Source: Diadema setosum
Lineage: Eukaryota > Echinodermata > Echinoidea > Diadematoida > Diadematidae
Assembly: GCF_964275005.1 (NCBI RefSeq)
Contig: NC_092693.1
Coordinates: 20,451,706-20,515,705 of the forward strand
Direction of reading: 5' to 3'
DNA: 64,000 bases
A model generated the notes under the pieces. The model did not search any database. It was not told the origin of the DNA and saw nothing but the letters and a program-made list of their open reading frames with translations. Below, one piece after another: positions 49,537-61,380 of this stretch; positions within the stretch are counted from its first letter, which is position 1; each line of letters opens with the position of its first letter. A program made the position numbers and the translations under genes.

Positions 49537-52500
49537 TTATGCTTCTTTGAGCTCGAAACCAGGGTTGTCCGTCCCAGGGGTGTCGGATATCAGATGACCG
49601 GTATTCCCGTTGCTCTCGTAGTTCATCTTTGGTTCGACATCATCGACTGCCACCGCGGCTTCTTCCTGCTTCTCGTCCTCTTCTGGCGCCATCATCTTTT
49701 CACAACAACTGCGACACACGAGGTACCTGAAAGATAGAATGCTGATTGTTTAGACATGGACTCCATGGAAGACGAAAATCATTCGAATAATGAATATGAA
49801 ATGGGCAATCCATCTATTTTGTAATCTTTGGTTATTTATGTATGATTTCAGTGTATTTAAAAAATGAAATGGAAAAAGAATAAACGAACAAAAATATTAT
49901 CAGTCGGGCGAGCATTATGATAACTCACGCCATGGCGAATGCAATGATATAAAGTTTGTAATAGAAAACCTTTCTTATTTTCTTCTAGGTTGATATTCCC
50001 AAATCACGCTAAAGAATCTAACGACTAAGCTAGATTTTCTCGAATGTATACTGAATTAGACTTACGTATTTTGCATTATAACACATTTTATGTTGAAAGG
50101 ATGAGCCAGAGAGAGAAGAAGAGAGGGAGGGAGAAGGAGGGAGAGGAAAAGATTGGTAATGATAGCAGAGCACATTATCATAAGATAGATAAATGAGCTT
50201 TACCTCATGATGGCTTTAAAAAGATATAACCCCAACAAGTACTTTAATTGTGGTATACGGGTCTCGATATCTCTTTCATGAAGAAAACCACCTGACGTCA
50301 TACCTGAAACATGAATAGAGGATGGACGCCAGAGTGCCTTCGATGAGCGTTACAAGGACAACGGTGAGCTGTACTCGTGCGATCAGGTCGGCCTCGGGTT
50401 GTGGGTAGAATAGCGCCACGATGGTGCGGCCGAGGAGAGCGTTTTGCACACCGGTCTCCAGGGCGATGGTAATTGAGGTGCGCACGTTTCGGCCGAAGAT
50501 TCGCGCGAAGGCAAGCCCGAAGAAGGCACCACAGGCAGGCGTGATGATGCTCGCTATCCAGTTCTACAAAAAGATAAAAAGATGATTTAGTGATCTCCGG
50601 GTACTTACACGCTTCTTAGACAAAAGTCTGTTCAGTAGTTGTCTCGTTTGCATATTAAAAATTGCATGAATATTTTTCCATTTTTCCACTTCCGGGGGCG
50701 TATAGGCATGGGAGAGTATATAATATATTTGACGAAAGGTTAATGAACCTGATAACAGTCGACTTGTCACAATATTATAAGCCACAACAAATTTAGGGCT
50801 TTTGGTTTACAAGAGCTACTGTTGCCCTTACATTTGCCGTTTCAACGTTCCATATATCAGGTAAGAAGGGAAAACAGTTGGGTTTGATCTTTCATTATGT
50901 AATAACAAATAATGATTCATTACGAAAAACATAGAAAAGTAAGATAAATAAATTCACAAATGTGTAGATGAAAGAATGAAAATGCCCGCAATCTCTATGA
51001 TCTCACTCATGGTAGCAACGCAGTGCTTCTTCCGTTCTGAATACATTGGTATATTTTTAACATCATTGCAATCTTTTTAGATAACCGTGATAACTATGAA
51101 AGATTTGGCAGTGGGCCGTGCAGTAAGAGTTGAGTATTTGGATCGACCCACCCTGAGAGGAGAGGTTGTGTAGGCGTAGAGATCGGCCGGGATGCCGAGC
51201 GAGAGACCGACTATGATGAGGAGGGCTGACACCGGTTTGATCACCTTGGCGCAAAATTTCTTGAACCTTTATGAACAGATCGAGGTGAGTAGACATTAGA
51301 AAATGATTAAAGAATAGAAGAAATCAAGTTACACACTTTATATTTACCATGACAGGACGTCACTGTATACGACAACTTTAACGAATGTGTAACTAAGTGA
51401 TTTCCTTCATTTGTGTGGGGTTGTTGTTCTAATTGGTGCTTTGCTTTTACTTGGCCTGTTTGAAGCGTAGAAGCTAGGAAATTGCATGCTGATGTCAGAG
51501 AAAAAGAATGTAAGTCGTGTCGTGTCATCGATGAAATGGAATAAGGTAAAGATCACAAGATGTCACCGACAGTAGCGGGAGCCTGGCTTCATCCAAAACG
51601 AGGGCCTATCAACATCGTACAACTATTTCTCTTACAAAGCCTTGTAGACCTATCTAGTGATGTATCTCGACGGTGCTATTGATTATAAAAATTATCACCT
51701 AACTCTTGAGATTCATCATATTATATCTTAACGAATGGCTTTCATCGCTACGTTATTAATGCCCAATATGCGATCTTACGTTTTACCTGTTTGTTTCATT
51801 TTGCCTCAAAAAGTGCTATGTTATAGATAGCATGTATGTACTTAACAAGTTGCTATTACGAAATTTAGGAGGCATACAGCAATGAAGATATAAATGCATT
51901 ATCATAAGCTAATCGCTGAGTGCATAGTTTATTAGTGGTGTTTGGACTTGCTTTGGAAACTTGTAGGATAAGGCGATGCCAATGAACACGGGTAGCACAA
52001 GGATAACGAGCTGCTGGACGAGTTCGACGTATGGCGTGCTCAACCGAGAGTCTCCCCGCGTGAACGGCGTCGAGTAGATGAAGAGGTTCAGCGGCATCAT
52101 CCCCAGGGCGATAATGGAGGAGAAGAACGTCATCGTCACGCTCAGCACGAAATCGACATCGAGGAGGACGCTGAAGATGTTGCTGAGCCAGCCGCCAGGA
52201 CAGGTGCCGACGAGAACGATGCCGATAGCCGCCGTCGGTTCATCTTTAGGGAAAGGAAAATATCTGAATGTATCACTTGACATTTCACTATAGAAGTGAC
52301 CACTTCTAGGTAAATCTAATGTGGGAAGATAAAGATAATCATTATTTTACTCTTAAATGTAAAAATTTGGGCCAGCGGTCAAAGGTATCATAATCCCATT
52401 CATATCACTCACTCAGTAATGACAGTCTGTAAAGTGCATTGAAACTCTTTCATATTTCAATGTATTCATTGATTAGCGAATATATTCCAATATATTCTTG

Positions 52501-53174
52501 TCTTCAACGATTTTTTGGAATGAAGTATACTAGCAGACCGAAGGGATTAAGATGTAGGGTCTACGGTATTTACCTGTGACAAGGATGGCTATAGCGTAGG
52601 TCATAGCAGGCATGATGATGAACTGACAGAATATGCCGATGAGGACGCCCCATGGACGCCGGACCTTCTCCCAAATCGCCTTGAGGTCCATACTGCCACC
52701 CATAGAGATGTAGCTGATAACTACCCAAGCGAGGATCACCCAGATATAGACCACCTGAATGAGGCGAGGCACGCGCCTGACCCCAATTGTCTGAGACCCG
52801 ACGGAGAGTGCGTCCTGGCCGCCCTCGGGCGTGAACAGAATTTCCAGATCACCGATGTCAATAAACTTCCCCGCGATGGTCACGCTAATGTTGCGCGGAT
52901 AGATGTCCCCCGTCGTCAGGTTTTTGCTGAAGTCGGTGTCCACCAGATCAAAGTTCCGCGGTTTTTCTGAACGCATGGTCAAAATTCCGTTTTCCGTGAC
53001 TTCTGTGACATACAAGGTCACGTTGACTTCGGAGCCCTCGTACACATAGACGGTGTCCTCGGCGTATGTGATATTGACGGAGGTTGACGTGCCGCATTGA
53101 CCGCTGACGGTTGAAAATAGGACCATCAGCGATGTCAGGATGACGACTGTCCTCGTCACACCTTGGGGAGCCAT
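49537..53174 (-). CDS. SLC10-family sodium/solute cotransporter, SLC10-4 (five coding exons)
   Basis: Coding exons on the minus strand: 53174-52574, 52243-51952, 51266-51152, 50563-50304, 49726-49537 (1458 nt, 485 aa). Sizes match SLC10-2 exon for exon (601, 292 vs 295, 115, 260, last exon longer). The second intron starts with GCAAGT, a GC-AG intron; the other donors are GT. The start ATG has AAAC before it and directly follows an acceptor (GATTTTACAG), so a non-coding first exon is likely. Signal peptide MAPQGVTRTVVILTSLMVLF; sequons in NITYAEDTVYVYEG, NVT, NLT and NIS; membrane domain from ~145. GTCPGGWLSN at 213-222 and ETGVQN at 372-377 are intact. The acidic tail ends TDNPGFELKEA, related to DNPALE in SLC10-1. 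Closest paralogue is SLC10-1. Substrate unknown. Confidence 0.93.
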
Positions 53175-53299
53175 GTTTCTGTAAAATCACAAAAAGATAT
53201 TTCATCAGGTAACAAACATTAACAAATGATTGTTATATATAACACATGAAGTACTGTTCTTACTGAACTACGAAGAATGTTTTAATGTTATAACTTTCC

Positions 53300-53660
53300 T
53301 AGTAGAGCGGTTAAGCCCTCAAAATCATGAGAATTGTGCAAAATTTGACTAAAGCATGAAACTTTCACCAGTGTTAGTACATACCATAAGATTCATCTTA
53401 AGATCGGGAGGTAAGTCTGATTTGACCTCTGATAACCTCCAGAGGTCAATGAACTTTAAATATCAGAATATTGATGTTTCGAGGCATTTGTGAATGATAG
53501 GCCTAGATCTTGGTTACGCTGCACTAAATATGCATTTGTACTACAAATCTTCCGTTTCCACAGGGCATTGACAGGTGTCTACAATTGACCTCTGATGACC
53601 TTTAGAGGTCAATGACCTCAAAATACCATAATATTGATCTGTGATGTTATTAGTTAATGA
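53300..53660 (-). repeat. AGGTCA-rich repeat, left (inverted) copy
   Basis: Starts near AGTAGAGCGGTTAAGCC and continues AATTGTGCAAAATTTGACTA, CATGAAACTTTCACCAGTG and GATCGGGAGGTAAGTCTGA. All of these are found in reverse complement at the right end of the copy at 57.84-58.56 kb. It has two internal modules with TGACCTCTGA and AGGTCAATGA. Confidence 0.8.
53606..53618. promoter_or_regulatory. Perfect IR1 nuclear-receptor-type half-site pair upstream of SLC10-4
   Basis: AGGTCA-A-TGACCT, an inverted repeat with 1-bp spacing, lies ~430 bp upstream of the SLC10-4 start codon. A TGACCT-CTGA-TGACCT direct repeat with 4-bp spacing lies just left of it at 53586-53601. IR1 is the consensus for FXR/RXR and ecdysone-receptor dimers, and DR4 for TR/LXR-type dimers. 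The motifs belong to a dispersed repeat, so function is conjecture. Confidence 0.25.
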
Positions 53661-54319
53661 TAAACATGGTTAAGATGGGGTCTTAGCCCCACCAATGAGG
53701 AATTCATTTCTAGTGAACACCACACCCCAATATAAGATTGAGCTAATGAAATGCTTTAGGGAAAGAAAGTTTGTTAGCAAATTACTTAAAAAAAAAAAAA
53801 AAAAAAAAACATGTTTGAGCCGAGAAATCAGTTAGAGTGGCAAGCTGTAAATGTGATGACAAATCCAATAGTATCTGTACAACAATATGGTCGCCGGCTT
53901 GGAGAAAGTGGTAAGGAGCTTTTGGGAACTTAATGACGTTGTCTTCATATACATATATATAATATGTATATATAAGAGAGAAATCGTTCAAGAGGAATGA
54001 CTTTAATTTACGTTTGAAGACATTTCAAGAGATGTAGTCTGATTTGTTAAGGGGCAAATCATTCTACTGTTTGCAGTCTTGTAAACATAGGCCTACTTGT
54101 ATCTTTAGCGAAAATTGTTCGAGTACGTGGACGGTGATAGGCCCCTCTAATCAAATTATGTATGAACGAAATGTTTTCTTTTGAACATATTGTATTGTGT
54201 TGAAAAGTTCTTGGCAAAATTCCAGGGGAAATGTGTACATGAAAATTCCGATGTTCAAAGCATGTGATGGGCAATGTAAACAGTATGTGCGAATGCTTCT
54301 ATTTTTCCTGCTAAACTTA

Positions 54320-54702
54320 GTTGTTAGTGGGGAAAAGAAAATAAGAGAAAAGTCTCGCTCTACCATGTCTACACCACAACGCCTACGGATATCTAAGCTG
54401 GAGGTGGGTTACTTGGAATGTCTTGTTTAGAGCACCAACCTTAGCACAGATTAATTGGCACGCTATCTTTTGAAGAGAAACAATACTTTGTTTCACATTG
54501 TTAGTGGGGAAAAGAAAAGAAAAAAGAAAAGAAAAGAGAAGTCTCGCTTCATGAGAGATGTTCAGATCCCGCTCTACACCACAACGCCTACGGATGTCTA
54601 GGCTGGAGGTGGGTTGGAATGTCTTGTATAGAGCACCAACAGCAATTGCAGATTAATTGGCACGCTATCTTTTGAAGAGAAACAATACTTTGTTTCACAC
54701 AC
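54320..54702 (+). repeat. Two-copy tandem duplication (~180 bp)
   Basis: GTTAGTGGGGAAAAGAAA starts each unit. Both contain CACCACAACGCCTACGGAT and GGAGGTGGGTT and end with ATTAATTGGCACGCTATCTT, GAAACAATACTTTGTTTCAC. The second unit has an expanded GAAAA tract and a ~20-bp insertion. Confidence 0.88.
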
Positions 54703-56350
54703 GATGATAGCAGAAAGACATTATCATCCGCTCGTGTGAAATCAAGCAGAAGTTTTTCAAAACATTTCAAGAGGCATCTTGGTGAGTTACAGTCTGTTAA
54801 ACATGTCAATATAATGTGAAAAACAAATTGAAGGCCACCTGCAATAGGCCACCCGCAATACAGCCTTGCATTTTCCGACATCACAACATCTTCACGTGAA
54901 ATAATCAACACGTTCCATATTATACTCGTGATGGAGAGGGAAAATAATAAACAACAACACTGCAAGATTGATGAAGACAATAGACGGGAACTGATTCCAC
55001 GTTAAATACATAAACATGCACATATGTATTTTGATTTCTCCATGCATTTTCCCATATCATTACACACAATCATTGCGCGCGTATACTTGATATGGTGTTC
55101 AGCTCACTGTGTGCAGACTGAGCACGATCCGATAATTCAGAACCTTTGCCTGAGAAAGGATTGTAGCCCATCCCGCGAGTCAAAAAGAAGCTTTCTTATC
55201 ATCTCGTGCATCCTGTACTCTATGCGCAATGCACCCATCATATAGAGACAACCTTGCCTTCACCCAAACTGTCCAGATATTGCCAATGGAAGACTCCGAT
55301 GATCGTATACAGTGGCTGTGCACCTGGAAGAACGCTGGTCTGACCTCAGAATGTCCATTTTAGTCGTGGTGGAGATCTGTGTGCCGGCCGATCCGTGCAA
55401 TGTAAGCTCAATCGCGTGCTTCACTGAAGACGCAGATGCTGCCCTGTCTTGAAAGAGATCGAGGGTATACATCTAGACCAATTTCAGCAGGAGGTTACAC
55501 TGAATCATCAGTTGCTGGTAGAGAGTTTTAACTGGATGATACTACCCGCTGCCATAAGATTATTACCCTGATTCACACATTGGATGCAAACCGGATGGCG
55601 GCCATATTGGAAACAAGCAATATTTGGGCATGGGGGCACTACTCTTGGCCAGGCCCAATTGTTAAGGAGTATCGAGTATAAAGAAGACAATAAGAGCTAA
55701 TATTAGTTCCACTCCTATTTGGAAGTGAGATACCTGAAGATGTCATTAAAAAAAAATGCCCCAAGTTGCCTGACTTAATGACCTAAACTATAACTGGATG
55801 ACAATAGCAAGACACAGGATTACTTCATGTGGAATGCATGTTAGGCCTCACAGTATGTCGTTTTCCAGATGGTCCATAACGTCACTGTATGCTCCAGGGC
55901 CATGAGTCATTCATCGGAACCATACAGCCAACGAGTTCGAAACTAGGTAGCATTGCCCATGAGCTTGACACTAAGTTTAGGCAAACCAGGCCCATAAGAG
56001 CCCGACACATGGGGGGGGGGGGGGGTCCACAAGACCTATACACTGAATAGATTAAGCTCTGTGAAATACATATATTAATCTCGTACCGTGTGCCAAGTTT
56101 TCCTCGAGTGTCGAGCTCGCGGAGCGCACAGCTTGTGGGCCTGTTATATTTGATGTCGAGCTCATGGACCTTGTTCATCTAGTGTTTAGGTCACAGGATG
56201 TACGACTCGTGAGCTGCGTAACTCATGGCTGTACTACTCTTGAGTTGTTTGACTTGTGACGTACACCTGATGAAGTGGGCCTGTTGTATTAGCATCTTTC
56301 ACCCTTTCATCCAGTTCAAGGGACTTTGCCATATGCCTGTTCACATACTA

Positions 56351-56907
56351 TTAAAGGGAACGCAAACCCAAAGAACAATGTGGATTGAGTGAAAGCAGCA
56401 ACATTGGTAGAACACATCAGTGAAAGTTTGAAGAAAATCGGACAATCGATGCAAAAGTTATGAATTTTTAAAGTTTTGGTGTTGGAACCGCTGGATGAGG
56501 AGACTACTAATGTATGAGTGGACAACAATATAAAGAAAATATAAAGAAAATTCCACAAAAATTCATTTTTCATGAAAATTACAAATTCCATCAACTTGAT
56601 ACTGACATATGTTAAGGGTAGCAATAATTCCCTCTGCTTTCTGAAAGCGGTTAGTCAAGTGCTCTTTCATAATGCTAGAAAAGTGAATTTTTGTTGAATT
56701 TCCTTTATATTTTCTCTGTATTGTTGTCCACTCATACGTCATAACCTCTAGTAGTCTCCTCATCCAGCGGTTCCAACACCAAAACTTAAAAAATTCATAA
56801 CTTTTGCATCGATTGTCCTATTTTCCTCAAACTTTCACTGATGTGTTCTACCAATGTTGCTGCTTTCACTCAATCCACATTGCTATTTGGGTTTGCGTTC
56901 CCTTTAA
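56351..56907. repeat. MITE family 1, copy 3 (~557 bp)
   Basis: TTAAAGGGAACGCAAACCCA ... TGGGTTTGCGTTCCCTTTAA: perfect 20-bp inverted ends, long subterminal inverted repeats, TTAA borders. This is the best-preserved of the three copies and very close to 13700-14264, so the family moved fairly recently. Confidence 0.9.
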
Positions 56908-57069
56908 GCATCAACCCAAAATATGGTACTCCTCTCCCCACTTTCCATGTTTAAGCGTACAAATTTTGTCCAGTTCAAATTTGATAATGTTGCTCATAAT
57001 TTCATGCAAGCTGGGCTGCATAACTAACCCAAACATAAATATTATACAGTATATGAAAATTACCAACAG

Positions 57070-57455
57070 ATTTTCGCATTGATAACACCCAATATGATTA
57101 AATCGTCTAAATGCTACTCCAGGGTCTTAAAATATAAAATTTTAGCTCTATGTTGAAGTAAACCCCATTCGATTTGGTTAAGCGGTTACAGAGAAATGTG
57201 GATTGTTTTAAAGCATGTCATGAGTTTGATTCTTCCAAGTTTAGCACTTCGATGATCTTGTGTGTGAATACAATAGAACTTGGAGGGAAGAGATTCCTGA
57301 CATCCTGTACAAAATTCCTAATTTCTCTTTGACCACTGAAGCAAATCAAATGGGGTTTCCTGTAAGATGTAGGCTATGAGTTACAGTTTCATAGCCTGAT
57401 TTGTATTTAGATTGATTCAATATTTTTAAAGATATCATTGCGAAGGGACCCGTTG
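57070..57455 (+). repeat. ~380-bp direct repeat, left copy
   Basis: From TTTTCGCATTGATAACACCC to TATCATTGCGAAGGGACCC. Matches 63619-64000 in the same orientation over its length with scattered differences. An inner inverted repeat (AAACCCCATTCGATTTG and CAAATCAAATGGGGTTT) marks it as a small palindromic element. Confidence 0.8.
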
Positions 57456-57849
57456 TATTTTTTCTTTTTTTTTTGGGGGGGGGGACATACGGTATTTGAG
57501 GTCACTGCCATCACTGAAGACACATAAGCTTCATTTCTGAAGTAATTTACCGCTCACATTCCTGAGACCTTTTACTATGAACCAATGCTCTGTGGAATAT
57601 GCATACATGCTTTGATTATGTACGTCAAGGCGTGATTTGTAAATGATCAAATTTTTAGGATTAAACCAACGCCAAACATAAATAATTTCAATCCTACACA
57701 AATTTTGATATTCTAAAATTCTGACCTCACATTGTCCTTAGATGTCAAAGTTGGACCAATGTTCTGTGGAATGAGAAGACACTTCTATTGTAGCATAAAT
57801 GCTAATAGCATAAATCGTGATTGCACACCAGGTATACAGTTAACCATTG

Positions 57850-58560
57850 AATATACGTCAAATATCAATATTCTGATATTTTGAGGTCATTGACCTGTCG
57901 CAGTCCTTGGAGGTCAAAGGCAGAGACATGTAAATAATTCCCCTTGATCTGAGGAATAGGAAAGTGATTAAGTTGTAACACAAATGAATTTTAAAAACAT
58001 CGTTATCATGTTTATCATCAACCAATTGCGCCAAATATCAAAATTCTGATAATTTGAGGTCATTGACCACTGGAGATCAACAGAGGTCAAAGGTAGAAAC
58101 CTGTCAAGGATCGGTGGAACATTGAGGCAATTCCACTGTAAAAAAAAAAAAAAAAAAAAATGGTTTCAGTACATCATTGCCGTGTTTATCATTAATCAAT
58201 GACAAAATATCAATATTCTGATATTTTGAGGTCATTGACCTCTGGAGGTCATCAGAGGTCAAAGGTAGAAACCTGGCAGGGCTCTATGAAACATGAAGAC
58301 AATTCCACTGTAACTAAAAATGAGTTTTTAGTACACCATTAAGGAGCCTACCATTTTAACATTCATCAATGACGTAAAATATCTATTTTCATCAAATTTT
58401 GAGGTCATTGAACTTTGGAGGTCATCAGAGGTCAATTCAGACTTACCTCCCGATCTTAAAATGAATCTTATAACATGTACTACAGTACTAACACTGGTGA
58501 AAGTTTCATGCTTTAGTCAAATTTTGCACAATTTTTCGGCTTATCTGCTCTACTATCCAA
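57850..58560 (+). repeat. AGGTCA-rich repeat, right copy with four tandem modules
   Basis: Four ~160-bp modules each hold TTGAGGTCATTGACC or a near match, then GGAGGTCATCAGAGGTCAAA or a variant, at about 57.88, 58.06, 58.23 and 58.40 kb. The right end is the reverse complement of the left copy at 53.3 kb. IR1-type pairs are at 57884-57896 and 58229-58241, and perfect DR4 pairs (AGGTCA-TCAG-AGGTCA) at 58246-58261 and 58419-58434. Confidence 0.85.
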
Positions 58561-59300
58561 ACTGAAGTTTTAAAAATATTGTCATTTCATGTAAGACACA
58601 TTATTACTGATGAGAATGTCTAAGCAATCTCTGCTTGTCGTGCGTCCGAGCCCAGTCGAATAAGTGACGGCAAAAGCTTCTGAACAGTCTAAGATCAATT
58701 GCACAGTCGTGTGTTCTTGTTATATTTTCCGTGCTTCCAACTGGATGCTGAATGCTTGTTAACTCGTGATATTTGTGTATAGGCAGAAAGGTGTCATTGC
58801 ATTCGGGATTTCCCACATTCTTGTCTGACACTCTCCTGTCATATGAACCAATAGTTGCTTATAGACTGTAATGAATCAGTTTGTGTATAAGCCAAACTGC
58901 CAGGTGAGATATTGTGATTGAAATAATCAGATCATTGATGTCGACATTAGGTGCAACTTTTGGTTCTACCTACCGTGAAGAAATTGAGGATATGTAATAG
59001 ACCGACCATAGGTAACGAAAATCTCTAGCGAGTATTTATCACGGCCTACATTGTATAAGTTTTTCTGCATGAACTTTTAACAGTGATTGCAAATAATTTA
59101 AAGCTTCAGCGTATTTAGAATTGATAAATTGTAGTTGAGAACAAGTTTCAAACCCGTCCGCGTAAACTTTTTAGGGTGTTGGGGGATGAGTCTAATGAGT
59201 GATTGACAAAGGTCCAAACCTTTTACAATCAATTTTCTGCGTAAGAGGACTTCTGATCAGTAACAGCATAGGTGTAAAAAAGTAGGCCTACCATGTGTGA

Positions 59301-59306
59301 TACCGC
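59301..59306 (+). repeat. Candidate target-site duplication, left of palindrome
   Basis: TACCGC directly before the palindrome, repeated directly after it at 62987-62992. The match extends to 7 bp (ATACCGC) if the terminal base is assigned differently. Confidence 0.6.
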
Positions 59307-59334
59307 TATGGAACGCCATTAGGGAAACAATACA

Positions 59335-59820
59335 AAATTCATTTCACTCCAGCCAATGTTCATTTCACTTTAACAAATACATTTTACTCACCAACATTAA
59401 GTTTACTTTTTACAAAAATACATTTCACTTTTAAATAAAAAATTCCTTTCACTTTTAACAAAAATACATTTCACTTTTAAATAAAAATTCATTTAACTTT
59501 TCACAAAAATACATTTCACCTTTAAATAAAATTCATTTCACTTTTCACAAAAATACATTTCACTTTTCACAAAATTACATTTCACTGTTGAATAAAAATT
59601 CATTTCACTCTTCACAAAATGTATTTCACTTTTTAACCACAAACATTTTACTTTTTCCCAAAAGTTATTTCACTTTTCAAGAAAACACAAAATCATTTCA
59701 TTTTTCCGTAAAAAAAAAAGTCATTTCACTTTGGCGTGCCATATCACTCTGACGAAACCATTTCACTGCGCTAAAACCATTTCACTCTGATAAAACCATT
59801 TCACTCTGATAAAAAAAAAA
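59335..59820 (+). repeat. Left outer tandem-repeat domain of the foldback element
   Basis: About twenty units based on CATTTCACTTTT, alternating between an AAATAAAAATT and a CACAAAAATA linker. The mirror domain is 62478-62960. Confidence 0.9.
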
Positions 59821-61290
59821 AAAAATACGTTCCTCTTTTTTCCCGGCCAAAGGTGGCGCCAGTCTGAGAAGAGTCACAGTGCCATGGCACTTTGTGTAAC
59901 TGAGCTGAGGTGAGTGGCCGGCCAGCCGGCTGGCTATGCAGTACCTAGATTTAGCGCGCTACGCCGGCGCGGCAACGACGCGAGGCGAGCTAGCAGTCGA
60001 CGGCCCTCGCCTCGGCCTCACTCACATGCACGCTCGTGCAGTTATATGCATACTACATCGAGAATTGAATCTACGCCTAACTTGCTGAATAATTCATGCA
60101 TCTTTGACTGGAATGGAGGGTTCGATTTATCGCAATACTCATTTTCAAAGGTGGGTACCGTACGGTATGGGTACGTTTCAGGCCCGTAACTAGGGGGGGG
60201 GGGGGGGTTCAGAGGGTTCGAACGAACCCCCCCCCCCCCCCCTGCTAGCGAGCAGGGTCCGCTTGAACACACACAAAAAAAAATGAAAACTTCTTCCCGG
60301 GCAAAGCTCCAAATACGACAGAAGAATGATTTTTAAAGATAAAACAACAACAACAACAACCAAAATAAAACAAAAACAAAAACAAAAAGCCAGCATGACC
60401 CAAACTCAACTAACGTCTCTTGCGCTTCTTCATATTCACTACCACAAACTGGAAGAGGTGGTTGATATCTTCACCAACACAAATCGAAGAAGGATGATGC
60501 TGAACTTGGTATAGATAATATAGGTATAAGAACAAGGGCGCCGGAAGCGGGGGAAGGGGAGGGGTTGCAGGGGTGGCACTTGCCCCCCCCCCCCCCCAAA
60601 TAAAAAAATAAAAAATAAATAAATAAATAAAAAATTTTTGGGGGGGCAAAACGGTTTTGCCCCCCCCCCCCCCCCCCCCAAAAAAAAGTGCTCCCTGTAA
60701 CAAATAATTAATCTATTACTTAAAGAAGAATATGAACAGTAAAGGCACTTTTCTTGTCTAAAAGATGTCAATTTCATAACTGAAAAGGCAAAATTTTCGC
60801 CCCTAACGGGGCGAAAATCATAATTCATTATTAATATACATTATACCTATATATATTTACTTATGAGTAAATTTAGTGTATAGATGGTAGCCTCGCATCC
60901 TCGAGTGTGCCCCCTGAAACATACCTTTAGTAAACCTTACATTTTCCCTTTCTTCTATGCTTTTCAGCAATATAAGAATATTTTTTATTGCTCGAACAAT
61001 GCGATCACGTTTATTAATGAATACATTTCAGACGAATGGCAAAGTGAAAGTGGCTCGCTTGCTCTGCACGTACATAAATATAGTAAAATGAACAGTTTTC
61101 ATAAAACAAACATCACTGCGAAGGACTATCATCATATAACTTATGAAAACTGTTCATTTTACTATGTACGGGCAGAGCGAGCGAGCCACTTTCACTTTGC
61201 CATTCGTCTGAAATGTATTCATTAGAAGCTTAAACGTGATCGCATTGTTCGAGCAATAAAAATTATTCTTATATTGCTAAAAAGCATAGA

Positions 61291-61380
61291 AGAAAGGGAA
61301 TAATATTTGTCATAAATGACGTGTACATAATCATATCTGATGTAACCGGAATTAAGCAGAAATAAATCAAAGAAAGGGAA
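61291..61380 (-). repeat. 80-bp insertion in the right arm of the foldback element
   Basis: AGAAAGGGAA is present at 61291-61300 and 61371-61380. The left arm has this 10-mer once at the mirrored place, so 80 bp was inserted or deleted with a 10-bp duplication. The insert has no recognised family. Confidence 0.75.

Larger units (their letters stand above)
53175..59306. other. Gene-free, repeat-rich region upstream of SLC10-4
   Basis: Contains the promoter side of SLC10-4 and several repeats listed separately: an inverted AGGTCA-rich pair, a ~180-bp tandem duplication, a MITE and a 57-kb direct-repeat copy. Between 54.7 and 56.3 kb and from 58.6 to 59.3 kb I recognise nothing; the short ORFs have no known domain. 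Confidence 0.65.

Noticed and set aside
54588-54980. 130-codon minus-strand ORF (Cys/Leu-rich)
   Set aside because: No domain, overlaps a tandem duplication and lacks codon bias; chance ORF.
57850-58560. CRISPR-like array from regularly spaced repeats
   Set aside because: The spacers are themselves similar and the genome is eukaryotic; it is a diverged tandem repeat inside a dispersed element.
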